Positions 33,901-42,560 of a DNA stretch of 64,000 bases are shown piece after piece. The DNA comes from Streptomyces antarcticus. GTDB taxonomy: Bacteria; Actinomycetota; Actinomycetes; Streptomycetales; Streptomycetaceae. The notes beneath the pieces were generated by a model. The model did not search any database. It was not told where the DNA came from and worked only from the letters and a program-made list of their open reading frames with translations. A program made the translations under genes and the position numbers. The DNA is taken from assembly GCF_026627255.1 (NCBI RefSeq), contig NZ_JAPNLM010000010.1, positions 1-64,000 on the forward strand, read 5' to 3'. Each line of letters begins with the position of its first letter. The stretch's first letter is position 1.

Positions 33901-35271
33901 ATGGGCAAGCTCTCGATCGAGCAGTTGCGTGAACGTGTACGCGGGGCGGTCGCCACCCCTGACGACGATGCCTACGACGAGGCGCGCAAGGTCTACAACG
34001 CCATGATCGACAGGAGGCCGACTGTCGTCGTGCGCTGCGTCAACGCGGGCGATGTCATGGCCGCGGTCGACTTCGCACGGGAGAACGAGCTCGATCTGGC
34101 AGTGCGTGGTGGCGGCCACAGCGTGCCCGGCTTCGGTACCTGTGACGGCGGCGTCGTGGCCGATCTGTCCGGGATGCGTGGCGTGCGTGTCGACCCCATA
34201 CGGCAGACGGCACGTGCCGAAGGCGGCGCGACTTGGGGTGACTTCGACGCGGCGACGCACGCCTTCGGTCTGGCGACGACCGGGGGAATCGTGTCGACCA
34301 CGGGTGTCGGCGGGCTCACCCTCGGTGGCGGCATCGGCTATCTCTCCCGCGGACTCGGGCTGAGCTGCGACAACCTGATCTCCGCCGACGTGGTGACCGC
34401 GGACGGCCGACTGCTCATCGCGAGCGAAGAGGAGCACGACGACCTCTTCTGGGCCCTTCGCGGCGGCGGTGGCAACTTCGGCGCGGTAACCTCCTTCGAG
34501 TTCCGGCTCAGCCCCCTCAAGGACGTCTACGGCGGGCCGATGCTCTACGAACTGGAAGACGCCGCCACCGTGCTGCGCTCCTTCAGCGGCTACATCGCCG
34601 ATGCGCCTGAGGAACTCGGCGGCTTCCCGGCCTTCCAGCTGGCCCCGCCGCTCCCGTTCATCCCGGAGAACCGGCACGGCGATCCCTTCGTCCTGATCGT
34701 GGCGTGCTGGGCGGGGCCGTTGGATGAGGGGCAGCGCGCTCTCCAGGCCTTCCACGACTTCGCGCCGGTAGTCGCCGAGCACGTCGGGCCCATGCCGTAT
34801 CCCGCACTCAACAGCGCCTTCGACGCGCTGGTACCGCCCGGCCTCCAGCATTACTGGAAGGCCAACTTCGTGACCGAGCTCAGCGACGCCGCGATCGCAG
34901 CGCACGTACAGCACGGGCCAGGGCTGCCGGCCCTGAACTCGACGGTACACATCTACCCGATCAACGGTGCCTGCCACCGAGTCGCACCGGAGGCAACGGC
35001 CTTCGCCTACCGGGATGCCTCGTTCGCCACCGTCATCGCCGGTATGTGGCCCGACCCATCCGCCAACGAGGCCAACATCGCGTGGGTGCGCGACTACTAC
35101 GAAGCGACCGCGCCGCTCTCGGAGGAAGGCGGATACATCAACTTCATGGCTGACGACGACCAGAACCGGATCAGGGCCAATTACAAGACCAACTACGACC
35201 GCCTCGTTGAGGTCAAGCGGAAGTACGACGCAGGAAACCTGTTCCACCTGAACCAGAACATCAAGCCTTAG
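33901..35271 (+). CDS. FAD-linked oxidase with bicovalently bound flavin (BBE-like)
   Basis: 456 residues: FAD_binding_4 (PCMH) domain at about 35-205 and a BBE C-terminal motif (YDAGNLFHLNQNIKP). His in VRGGGHSVPGFG (about 73) and Cys in GLGLSCDNLI (about 156) are at the positions that anchor FAD twice in glucooligosaccharide oxidase and berberine-bridge-enzyme relatives. It should oxidise a sugar or secondary metabolite using O2. No signal peptide is present, so it acts inside the cell unless co-exported. It is single and divergent from the hydrolase. The next feature downstream is att copy B. Confidence 0.92.
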   Translation: MGKLSIEQLRERVRGAVATPDDDAYDEARKVYNAMIDRRPTVVVRCVNAGDVMAAVDFARENELDLAVRGGGHSVPGFGTCDGGVVADLSGMRGVRVDPIRQTARAEGGATWGDFDAATHAFGLATTGGIVSTTGVGGLTLGGGIGYLSRGLGLSCDNLISADVVTADGRLLIASEEEHDDLFWALRGGGGNFGAVTSFEFRLSPLKDVYGGPMLYELEDAATVLRSFSGYIADAPEELGGFPAFQLAPPLPFIPENRHGDPFVLIVACWAGPLDEGQRALQAFHDFAPVVAEHVGPMPYPALNSAFDALVPPGLQHYWKANFVTELSDAAIAAHVQHGPGLPALNSTVHIYPINGACHRVAPEATAFAYRDASFATVIAGMWPDPSANEANIAWVRDYYEATAPLSEEGGYINFMADDDQNRIRANYKTNYDRLVEVKRKYDAGNLFHLNQNIKP

Positions 35272-35340
35272 TGCTCCGTGATGCCGTGCCCCTCCGCCGC
35301 GTTCCTGATCTCGGTGAGGGTGTCCCTCAGCGGCAGATCT

Positions 35341-35427
35341 GGACAACGAAGAAGGCCCAGGTCGTTGACCTGGGCCTTCTTGCAAGAGCGGATGACGAAA
35401 ATCGAACCCGCGCCATGAGCTTGGGAA
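35341..35427 (-). repeat. tRNA-Gly 3'-end fragment B with terminator hairpin
   Basis: Terminator arms 35352-35363 and 35367-35378 (12 bases, loop GTT), then 41 bases matching the tRNA 3' part (35387-35427) with a few substitutions, up to the GGGAA of the anticodon loop. The flank TCTATGGCGCG after the core is shared with copies C and E. It lacks the arm-type repeat on its right side; a duplicated block begins about 20 bases later instead. Confidence 0.9.
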
Positions 35428-35445
35428 TCTATGGCGCGTGAACGC

Positions 35446-35575
35446 CTCCAGGTGGCGCTGGGCATCGCACACATGTCATCGCCACATGTCCCCCTGGCCG
35501 TCCTGATGTTCGGCCTGAGCATGCTGGCACTTGGCCAGGTACTGCTCATCCACATGTCGAAGCGCTCAGGCACCC
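35446..35575 (+). pseudogene. 3' fragment of a four-helix membrane protein gene
   Basis: Encodes LQVALGIAHMSSPHVPLAVL...GLSMLALGQVLLIHMSKRSGT, closely matching the C-terminal third of the membrane protein at 28758-29162, without a start. An almost identical but slightly longer copy lies at 46270-46467. It is a remnant carried with the downstream cassette, not a gene. Confidence 0.8.
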
Positions 35576-35664
35576 GGTCGTGTGCGCAGGCCATGCGATG
35601 CCCACTCAGCCTGGCAGTCGCCTGCCATCCCGTGACGGGTGGCGAAGCCGGCATCCTCCCAACG

Positions 35665-36357
35665 TCAGCGCGTGGACGGGCTGGTGAGGTCGTCGTGTCC
35701 CCGGTCCGGCGCGTTGTTCACCAGGAGTCCGCTGCGCTCGGCCGCCAGGGCAGCCTGTACCCGGTTGGTCGCCCTGAGCTTGGCCAGGATGGCACTGACA
35801 TGTTCCTTCACGGTGCTGAGACTCGTGTACGTCTTGACGGCTATGGCGGTGTTGGTCAGCCCCTCGGCGAGCAGCCCTAGGACTTCGTGCTCGCGCTCTG
35901 TCAGCTGCGGCCGGGGTCCGCCCGACGGCAGGCGTCCATGCAGGGCGAGATGGCCGTCGATGACTGTGTTCCCCGGCCGGGGCGAGAGAGCGACACCGCC
36001 GGAGGCGATGAAGCGCACCATCGGTGCCAGGTGTTCGGGGTCGGTGTCCTTGAGCAGGAAGCCCGCCGCACCGGCCTGGAGGGCGCTGGTGAGGTGCTCG
36101 TCGGTGTCGAAGGTGGTCAGCATGCACACAGCCGGCGGATCCGGGAGTTCCCGGATCCGCCGCAACACCGTGAGCCCGTCGACGTCCGGCATCCGGATGT
36201 CGAGGAGTACCGCGTCGGGCGCCCGTTCGGCGATGGCCTCGATAGCACCTGCTCCGCTGGTCAGAGCGATGACATCGATATCACTCTCCGTCGAGAGGAT
36301 GCGTTGGAACCCGGTCCGGATGAGTGCTTCGTCGTCCACGATTACGACCTTGATCAC
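35665..36357 (-). CDS. NarL/LuxR-type response regulator of the peptide cassette
   Basis: 230 residues. The receiver has VVIVDDEALIRTGFQRIL with the acidic pair, phospho-acceptor Asp in AVLLDIRMPDVDG, and Lys in GFLLKDTDP. The LuxR helix-turn-helix is LTEREHEVLGLLAEGLTNTA followed by TVKEHVSAILAKL. The start is GTG at 36357. It is the last gene on the minus strand of a cassette that begins with the sensor kinase at 41031, and is the obvious partner of that kinase. Its 3' end is present again, nearly identical, at 46552-46737. Confidence 0.93.
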   Translation of the reverse strand: MIKVVIVDDEALIRTGFQRILSTESDIDVIALTSGAGAIEAIAERAPDAVLLDIRMPDVDGLTVLRRIRELPDPPAVCMLTTFDTDEHLTSALQAGAAGFLLKDTDPEHLAPMVRFIASGGVALSPRPGNTVIDGHLALHGRLPSGGPRPQLTEREHEVLGLLAEGLTNTAIAVKTYTSLSTVKEHVSAILAKLRATNRVQAALAAERSGLLVNNAPDRGHDDLTSPSTR

Positions 36358-36448
36358 CAGGCACTCCGCTCACATACCAGCACGGTGTCACCGGCGGCCC
36401 GGCCTGATGACGCCAGAGATCATACTGGCGGCCCGGGTGCCCGAAGCG

Positions 36449-37288
36449 TCACTGGCCCGAGCGGCGGGAGGCCGCGAGGGCCTGGCCGCCCAGACGGTCC
36501 GTGTCGGTGGGGGATCCGCCGAGCCGGTGAAGGAGTACCCATCGCCCGTCGGGGAGCGTTGCCGCGAAGACGGACGCTCCGTCAGTGGCACCGTTGTGCC
36601 AGGTCACGGCGCCGGTCTTCTGCCAGGTCGGGGCGGGCGGCCCGAGGAGTCTGTCGACGAGCAGCCCGGTCAGCAGTTGGGCGGCCGCCCGGGGAGTGGC
36701 CCAGAGGCCACCCGCGGGCAGGATGGCGCCATCCATGGTCCACGGCGTCCGGGGGCGGTTCAGCAGGCGGGTCGTCGCGAGCAGCCGCTGCTCGGCCGGG
36801 GGATGTGCCGTCATCTCGTCGATGCCCAGGGGCTCCAGGACGTAGGTGCGTACCACCTCCTCATACGGGACCCCGGCCGCCACGGACAGGGCTGAACCGA
36901 GCAGCGCGTAACCGAGGTTGGAGTACTCCTCGGACGCGCTGGGCGGAGCCGTGGCCATCTCGCCGAGACCGCCGAGCAGCGCGTCCAGGGCGGCCTGGTC
37001 GAAGCCGCCGTACGGGTTCCTGCGCGGCAGGCCCGGGGGCAGGCGGGGCAGCCCGGACGTGTGGTCCGCCAGGTGCCGCAGGGTGATGCCGCTGCCGGGC
37101 GGTGTGTCGAGCCAGCGTTCGATGGGATCGTCCACGCCGAGGACGTCGGCCTCGGCCATGCGCATCAACGCGGTGCCGGTGACGACCTTGGTCAGCGATC
37201 CGATCTGGACGTAGCCGGAGATGCTGTGGCCGTGGGTGACACGGGGTTCGATTCCACTGCCGAGAAGGCAGCTGGGTGTCCGGAACAC
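36449..37288 (-). CDS. Serine hydrolase, class C beta-lactamase fold
   Basis: 279 residues from the GTG at 37288. Motifs: SLTK near residue 30, YSN in SEEYSNLGYALLG, and a third motif HNGAT near 240. No signal peptide, and the fold starts very close to the SxxK, so the protein is about 50-80 residues shorter at the N-terminus than usual for the family. It may be cytoplasmic or N-truncated. It lies 13 bases after the SdpB-like gene in the same direction, so it is co-transcribed and may process or detoxify the product. Confidence 0.85.
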   Translation of the reverse strand: MFRTPSCLLGSGIEPRVTHGHSISGYVQIGSLTKVVTGTALMRMAEADVLGVDDPIERWLDTPPGSGITLRHLADHTSGLPRLPPGLPRRNPYGGFDQAALDALLGGLGEMATAPPSASEEYSNLGYALLGSALSVAAGVPYEEVVRTYVLEPLGIDEMTAHPPAEQRLLATTRLLNRPRTPWTMDGAILPAGGLWATPRAAAQLLTGLLVDRLLGPPAPTWQKTGAVTWHNGATDGASVFAATLPDGRWVLLHRLGGSPTDTDRLGGQALAASRRSGQ

Positions 37289-37301
37289 GGAGGGTCCCCT
37301 T

Positions 37302-38633
37302 TCACGAGCGGGTGCTGGGGCCGGGCAGGGCGCAGGCTTCCGAACTGCCCGGCATACGGTGCCTATTGTTCGCCACCCCGCGGTAACCGATAGCCGCGCA
37401 AGCCCTGATGCCGGGCGTGCGCAGCAGGGCCGCTGCCAGCCGGTATCCGCGTACGGGCGAGTCCCGTACGAATTCCGCCAGCGCCTGCGCCCCGCCGGCC
37501 AGGACACGCCCGTCCAGGAGGAGTAGTACCTCCCGGTCCAGTCGCTCCACATGTGGGTCGGTGACCTCGTCCGGGAGTGACTGCCAGGGCACGGCACGCA
37601 CCGTGGTCCGAGCGCCGGCGGTGATCCGACTCACGGCGGCCTGACAGAAGCCGCAGTCCCCGTCGAACGCCAGGACGGCGTCGGCCGGGACGGGCTCGCG
37701 GCGGCGCTGGGCCGCGCGGGCCCGGTCCAGGGCGGTCTCCAGCGCCCCGCTCAGGAACACGAGGTCGCACGCCACCATCGTGAGGGCGAAGCCGGTCAGG
37801 CCCATGACGGCGCCGATGGACACATGGAAACCGATGGAGACGACGGCAGCCCAGGGCCGCAGCCGCGGCACGAGGATGCCCATGGGGAAGTACACCAGGA
37901 ACAGCGTGGTGGAGTACGTCCCGATGAAGACGAGATAGTCGTTGCCGAACACCAGCTCGGACACGCCGGGGAGGTTGAACTCGGACACGCGCAGGACGTA
38001 GAACAGCGCCGTTCCGTCCTGCCACATGGGGCCCTGCACCTTGTACAGCCCGCTGACGACGTAGACCAGGCACATCTGGACGGCGATGGCGAGTACACCA
38101 AGATTGTGCAGCGGTGTGGACAGCGACCGCAGCACTGGGGGAACGCGCCGGGCGAGCGCGCGGGCGAGACCGGTGGGGTAGGAGAGGCGGTCGTAGCAGC
38201 GCGTCAGCAGGAGCATCGGGATGACGAGATAGGCGAGGTTGTCCCCGCCGTCCAGCAGTACGGGCTGACGCTGGTAGACGGACCACAGGAGGGCCCAGTG
38301 AACGGCGAGGCCGAGCCGGCCGCCGACACCGCAGGTGACCGCCAGCGCGGCCAGCATCCCCGCGTGGAAGACGATTTCGAACCACAGCGTGGAGTCGCTC
38401 AAGGTGTAGAGGCTGAAGGTGCCGTTCTCGTGGATCTGGGCGGTGAAGTCCGCCCAGGGCAGCACCCCGGCCGGACCGAAGAGGAACCGCCGGTCGCCGT
38501 ACTGGCTCGCGTAGTACATGAAGCCGACGAAGCCGAGCAGCATGCGGGTTCCGCTCACCCCCAGCACGCTGAGGGGTCGGCTGCCGACCGCGTCCAGCCG
38601 CTCGAGGAGCCGGTTCGTACGGGTACGGCTCAC
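37302..38633 (-). CDS. SdpB-like HTTM membrane protein with C-terminal DCC thiol-oxidoreductase domain
   Basis: 443 residues. The first 300 are an HTTM (vitamin-K-carboxylase-like) membrane domain: MLLGFVGFMYYASQYGDRRF, WALLWSVYQRQPVLLDGGDN, LVYVVSGLYKVQGPMWQDGT. The last 120 form a DCC1/DUF393 thiol-disulfide oxidoreductase domain with LAFDGDCGFCQAAV (C-x2-C). B. subtilis SdpB, needed to mature the SDP killing peptide, is an HTTM protein; the fused DCC domain is an addition. The start is GTG at 38633, overlapping the DUF5819 stop by 4 bases. Function is inferred from architecture and order. Confidence 0.82.
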   Translation of the reverse strand: MSRTRTNRLLERLDAVGSRPLSVLGVSGTRMLLGFVGFMYYASQYGDRRFLFGPAGVLPWADFTAQIHENGTFSLYTLSDSTLWFEIVFHAGMLAALAVTCGVGGRLGLAVHWALLWSVYQRQPVLLDGGDNLAYLVIPMLLLTRCYDRLSYPTGLARALARRVPPVLRSLSTPLHNLGVLAIAVQMCLVYVVSGLYKVQGPMWQDGTALFYVLRVSEFNLPGVSELVFGNDYLVFIGTYSTTLFLVYFPMGILVPRLRPWAAVVSIGFHVSIGAVMGLTGFALTMVACDLVFLSGALETALDRARAAQRRREPVPADAVLAFDGDCGFCQAAVSRITAGARTTVRAVPWQSLPDEVTDPHVERLDREVLLLLDGRVLAGGAQALAEFVRDSPVRGYRLAAALLRTPGIRACAAIGYRGVANNRHRMPGSSEACALPGPSTRS

Positions 38634-39277
38634 AGGAGATCCCCGGCCTTCATCCATTCCATGTCGTAGGCGTCGACCTGGCCTTCCGCAGCGGGATCGT
38701 GCCGCTCCGACCACGGGGGGAGCTTCTGGATGTACATGCGGACCTGCACCTGCTCGGGAGGGGCGCCGTCGCCGCACGTATTGGCCGGCAACTGCGTCAG
38801 GGAGTAGCGGGAAACGAAGCGCAGGGCTTCCTGCTGGGAGGTCTTCTCGTGGGGCATGAGGGGCAGTTCGGTCTTGTTCTTCGCCCGCTCGGACTCCCGC
38901 AGCCGGGCCAGCACGGCGTCCGAACCGCTCAGCTGCTGCATGTTCCCGGTCACCAGCCGAGACATGCGCGAGGGGAAGAACCTGCTGCTCTGCGCCGCTG
39001 CTATGTACTTCGCCGTCACGTCGTAGAAGGAGGTGACCGAGCCGTCCCGGCATTGCGCCCGGGCCAGGATTCCCCTGTTCTCCGACAGCGGGTCGGGTGC
39101 GAAGAGCATCCAGTTCTGGGCGGAGTACGGCTCCAGATAGGTGGCGACCTTGTTGTAGTACCGGATCTTCATCGGTGTGAGGGGCATCTGGGAGAAGGCT
39201 GCGGCGGCGAAGTGAAGGCCCAGGAGGGCGGCACCGATGAGCAGTGCCGCCCTCCTGGTCAAGTGGTGATCTCTCAC
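38630..39277 (-). CDS. SdpA-like / DUF5819 protein, membrane-anchored
   Basis: 215 residues. One N-terminal transmembrane or signal-anchor segment (AALLIGAALLGLHFAAAAF), then an extracytoplasmic domain with MKIRYYNKVATYLEPYSAQN and WMLFAPDPLSENRG, and a charged middle. Proteins of this type (DUF5819, SdpA family) accompany HTTM proteins in peptide-toxin operons. Overlaps both neighbours by 4 bases, so the peptide, SdpA-like and SdpB-like genes are translationally coupled. Its 5' third is duplicated at 46728-46967. Confidence 0.8.
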   Translation of the reverse strand: MRDHHLTRRAALLIGAALLGLHFAAAAFSQMPLTPMKIRYYNKVATYLEPYSAQNWMLFAPDPLSENRGILARAQCRDGSVTSFYDVTAKYIAAAQSSRFFPSRMSRLVTGNMQQLSGSDAVLARLRESERAKNKTELPLMPHEKTSQQEALRFVSRYSLTQLPANTCGDGAPPEQVQVRMYIQKLPPWSERHDPAAEGQVDAYDMEWMKAGDLL

Positions 39278-39588
39278 TTGTCGAAGACCGTCTCGACGGA
39301 CGTGCCCTCGGGGATGTCGGCCGGGCTGACGCCGCCGGTGAACTGTCCGGCGGCATCGGCCACCGACGGGCAGGCGGCCTTGGCGTGCACCCAGGCCTTG
39401 CCGGCGAACTTGCCGGCAGCCTTGCCGACGAAGGAACCGAAGCCCATCGGGCCGTTCTGGGGTCCGTCGACGGAAGCGACCGTGGCAGGAACCTCCTGCG
39501 CAGTGGCGGCCTGCGCGGACCCCTGGGTGGTGACGACCAGGGCCGCACCGCCGAGGGCTACACCGATGCCTGCCAGTACCTTCTTCAT
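39274..39588 (-). CDS. Small secreted peptide, putative SdpC-like pre-toxin
   Basis: 104 residues from the ATG at 39588, preceded by GAGGAA. A clear Sec signal (MKKVLAGIGVALGGAALVVT, cleavage likely after AQA) leaves about 77 residues. The mature part holds a Gly/Ala/Phe/Lys amphipathic stretch (MGFGSFVGKAAGKFAGKAW), one Cys in AACPSVADA, and an acidic tail. I know no family for it. A short signal-bearing peptide directly ahead of SdpA- and SdpB-like genes is the logic of sdpABC, where the third product becomes a membrane-active killing peptide. Length is about half that of SdpC. An alternative is a signalling peptide. Confidence 0.75.
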   Translation of the reverse strand: MKKVLAGIGVALGGAALVVTTQGSAQAATAQEVPATVASVDGPQNGPMGFGSFVGKAAGKFAGKAWVHAKAACPSVADAAGQFTGGVSPADIPEGTSVETVFDK

Positions 39589-39813
39589 TTCCTCAACTGC
39601 CTCTCTCGTGGATCTCTGCCCGCCCGGTTCGAAGTTGGGTTCGCCGCGCGGACAACTTCGGGTGAGCGGCGTGCGGGAGCACGCCGGCGCCACTCGACGA
39701 TCATGATTTCGGCACCGTCTGGCCGTTCGGTACCGGCCACTTGGCCGGACGAACCCGCCAGCTGGCTTCAGCGGGCGCGGAGATGCGCGGGAGGGGCCGG
39801 GGGGCAGGCCGAC

Positions 39814-41031
39814 TCAGGGGGACGTGGCCTGTGCGGGGTGCCGGGTCGGGAAGGAGGCGGTCACGAGATGCCCGCCGTCGTCGGTGGGGCGGGCCTCGAA
39901 GGTACCGCCGACGAGGTGGGCGCGTTCCGCCAGCCCGATGAGGCCGTAGCCGCCGGAGGGCAGGTCCGGGTCGGGGTGCGGGTCCGGGTCCGGGTCGGGG
40001 TGCGGGTCGGGGAGGCCGGGCGGGCCGTTGTGAATCCGGAGGCACAGGTGTCCGTCCGACTCGTGGAGCCGCACGCTGACGACGGCCCCCGGCGCGTGCT
40101 TGCGGATGTTGGTCAGAGCTTCCTGGACCGTGCGGTACACCGCGTGCTGGACCAAGGTGGGCCACCGGCTCGGGGAGCCGGTGGCAGGCTGAAGGAGGCG
40201 CGGGTCGATCCGCGCCTCGACCTCGAGCTGGCACTCGCGGATGAGCTGTGGAAGGTCGGCGAGCCGGGGCTGGGGCGCACCGGTGTCAGCGCGGTTGCCG
40301 CCGTCCCGCAGGACCCCCACCACCTGGCGCAGCTCGTCCAAAGTGCGGGCGGCCATGGTGCGCACGGCGCAGGCGGAATCCCGCACCGCGGGGTCGGACG
40401 TGGTCATCTGCAGCGCGGCGGCCTCGACGCTGATCAGGCTCACCTGATGGGCCACGACGTCGTGCATCTCACGGGCCAGGCGGGTGCGCTCGGCCACCAG
40501 CAGCCGCTCCGCCGACAGTGCGTCCTCGCGCGAGCGTGCCGCGGCGAGGTCGGCGACGCGTGCGGTGAGTTCCGCGCGGCTGCTGACGAGCAGGCCCAGC
40601 GCGACCGGCAGGATGGCCTGGGCAAAGGCGTCCATCAGGATGAAGTAGTCGGTGGGGTTGTCCCACGTGGCTTCCTCGGGGTTCAGCGTGTAGCCGCTCC
40701 AGAGGAGGAACACGACGGTGCACACGGTGACCACTTGGCGACGGGTGGTCATGAGCGCCACCGTGTACAGCGCGATCATGCTGGGGATGCAACTGTCCAG
40801 GTACATCCCGGGCAGGGTCGTCAGGAACGTGGCGATCGGCCAGCGACGCCGGGCCAGCACGACCACGGGCAGCGCGCACAGGGCCACCGTCGCGCAGAAC
40901 AGCTTCCGGGAGTCGTTCGTGTCGGCGTACGCCCATTCCAACTGGACGGCGATGTCGACGGTGGCGGCGCACGCCGGGAGCAGCAGCCACAGGGCCTGGG
41001 GTGCCCTCACCTGCCGACTTGCTCCGAACAC
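39814..41031 (-). CDS. Sensor histidine kinase of the peptide cassette
   Basis: 405 residues. About five N-terminal membrane helices (to residue 155), then the HisKA_3 H-box LAREMHDVVAHQVSLISVEA, and an HATPase domain with TVQEALTNIRKHAPG (N-box) and GGYGLIGLAERAHLVGG. Between them the ATP lid carries PDPHPDPDPDPHPDPD, coded by a GGGTCC-rich repeat at 39963-40015. GTG at 41031 with AAGGGG upstream. First gene of the cassette on the minus strand, about 225 bases before the peptide gene. Its partner regulator is at the other end. The short membrane loops suggest it senses the membrane or the peptide itself. Confidence 0.92.
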   Translation of the reverse strand: MFGASRQVRAPQALWLLLPACAATVDIAVQLEWAYADTNDSRKLFCATVALCALPVVVLARRRWPIATFLTTLPGMYLDSCIPSMIALYTVALMTTRRQVVTVCTVVFLLWSGYTLNPEEATWDNPTDYFILMDAFAQAILPVALGLLVSSRAELTARVADLAAARSREDALSAERLLVAERTRLAREMHDVVAHQVSLISVEAAALQMTTSDPAVRDSACAVRTMAARTLDELRQVVGVLRDGGNRADTGAPQPRLADLPQLIRECQLEVEARIDPRLLQPATGSPSRWPTLVQHAVYRTVQEALTNIRKHAPGAVVSVRLHESDGHLCLRIHNGPPGLPDPHPDPDPDPHPDPDLPSGGYGLIGLAERAHLVGGTFEARPTDDGGHLVTASFPTRHPAQATSP

Positions 41032-41340
41032 CCGTTTGCCCCTTCGAAGTTACTCGTTGGTCACTTTGCGACTATAGGGCCAGCCGCCTGGGGGTCCTCC
41101 CGGCGGTTTCGCGCTCCCCTGCCAGGTGCATCGAGGACGACTGCCGGAGTGCGCTGGAGGCAGAGGTGTGGCGCCGGCTGGGCGGCGATGGCAGCGAGCG
41201 CCGACATGCTCCCGGAGGCTGACGGTGCTCTGGCGGCAGGACGCGTCTGGTGAGGTGAGCGCTGTCCTGTCGTGGCAGCCGCTGTGGCGGGACTCAGATG
41301 ACAGCGGAAGGCGTGCGACGCCCAACCCGACGCTCCAATG

Positions 41341-41471
41341 GGTCACTTATCGCACGCGAATGGCACGCCGGGCGGGAGAGGTCTGGACAACGAAGAAGGC
41401 CCAGGTCTGTGACCTGGGCCTTCTTGCAAGAGCGGATGACGGGAATCGAACCCGCGCCATGAGCTTGGGAA
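41341..41471 (-). repeat. tRNA-Gly 3'-end fragment C with terminator and right-end arm
   Basis: 41341-41395 holds the arm-type sequence CGCACGCGAATGGCACG...GAGAGGTCTGGACAA, shared with copy D. The terminator arms are 41396-41407 and 41411-41422, and the tRNA 3' part is 41431-41471, complete to GGGAA. The shared flank TCTATGGCGCG follows. It ends the peptide-cassette module. Confidence 0.92.
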
Positions 41472-41535
41472 TCTATGGCGCGCGGGGTGTCGACAAGGCG
41501 CCTGAGCTGCAGAAACGAGCTGGTCGAGAAGTTGT

Positions 41536-41602
41536 CACGCGAGGGCGTCCGCACCCGTATTGACCGCTGTTCACCGCCTCGAAGGGCACGGATGGGGCAC
41601 GA
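41536..41602. repeat. Left-end arm-type repeat at att copy C
   Basis: GTATTGACCGCTGTTCACCG followed by two GGGCACG-type units. Aligns over about 110 bases with the flanks of copies A and E. Confidence 0.6.
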
Positions 41603-41799
41603 CAGCGGCGGCCGGCCGGTAGGTCGATGAGGTTCGCGTTTGGGCGCAGAGCCCAGCACTCCCCAGGCGGTGGAGCTGCCGCGCCCGGAGGCACTCACCC
41701 CGCCTGTCTTTCGAAGTTGATTCCAAGGGTTCCGGGCCGTCCTCTGCCGACCGGCGTTTACCGCCCTGACCGGCACGTAATGGCGCGCGCCGCTCAGAG

Positions 41800-41905
41800 T
41801 GCTTGGCCGGCCTGATCTGCGAGGTACGAGCGCAGGGCCGCGTGCGAGGAGCGTTCCGAGCCGCTCGCCCTGGCGTCCAGCCATGCATCGTCGTGCCGAC
41901 TGCCG
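41800..41905 (-). pseudogene. Relic of an alpha/beta hydrolase
   Basis: In one minus-strand frame the sequence reads DDAWLDARASGSERSSHAAL followed by RSYLADQ, which resembles the stretch DDTWLDAMVGRSVERSSATA of the hydrolase at 32730-33494. No start, active site or end is preserved. Confidence 0.5.
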
Positions 41906-42218
41906 GACGGTCAGGCTGTGTCGATGGCCACGAGCAGACCTGCCAGCGCCGGCCGTGCACCATGTGCAAGTCTGTTGGCGCAGGTCAGCCCAATATTCTT
42001 GGGTGTTCACCTGGGCTCATGAGCGTTCCCGCACCTCCGCCCGTCTGCAGCGTGGACGGTGCTGAACGCTGCTGCACCGACCTGAATGAGACGGGATTGA
42101 AGCAGGTCCAGAAGCAGGGCCAGACGGCGGCCTCGCGCCGCCGCGAAGACGGCCTGCTGCGTGAAGAGGACCCGCGACGACGAGACCCTTTGGCCGGAGA
42201 ACCACTCGCCCTTACGCA

Positions 42219-42238
42219 CAGAGCCCGGCCGGGCTCTG
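42219..42238. terminator. Perfect 20-base palindrome, terminator-like
   Basis: CAGAGCCCGGCCGGGCTCTG. It has no adjacent gene end that I recognise, so it may be the terminator of a gene that has decayed. Confidence 0.4.
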
Positions 42239-42560
42239 CCATGTCCCGCCCGACGCGACCTCGAAGCTCGCAGGGACGGGGGAGACGGCCCCGTCTCCGA
42301 GGCGGCTTCCTGACGTTATGTCACTCACATAGACCATTTTTTCTGATTTGTGGGCAATTGCATTGGAATATGCGTGACTGTTCCCGTGTAACGGCATATC
42401 ACTACCTCGGGCAGGGAGCCGCTCTCGCAGTCCTCGCTCAGGGGGAGCCTGCGCGCCCGGCGCAGGTTGGGGCTTGCGGCCCCGCGTAGCCATCGTCGCG
42501 GTCGCTCGGGAACCTCCTCCGGGAGGACCTGAGACCCGAAGCAACAAGAAAGGTCCTGCT

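Larger units (their letters stand above)
41603..42560. other. Gene-poor left part of module C-D
   Basis: Nearly 1 kb without a supportable gene apart from a hydrolase relic at about 41.8-41.9 kb and a 20-base palindrome at 42219-42238. From about 42335 to 42410 GC drops noticeably (ACCATTTTTTCTGATTTGTG), which is unusual for this window and probably marks the promoter of the DUF3494/collagen gene or foreign DNA. Confidence 0.5.

Noticed and set aside
41803-42489. Plus-strand open frame of about 230 codons
   Set aside because: Codon positions are not GC-biased as in real genes here, it is Cys/Arg-rich at random and it spans a relic and a low-GC promoter-like stretch.
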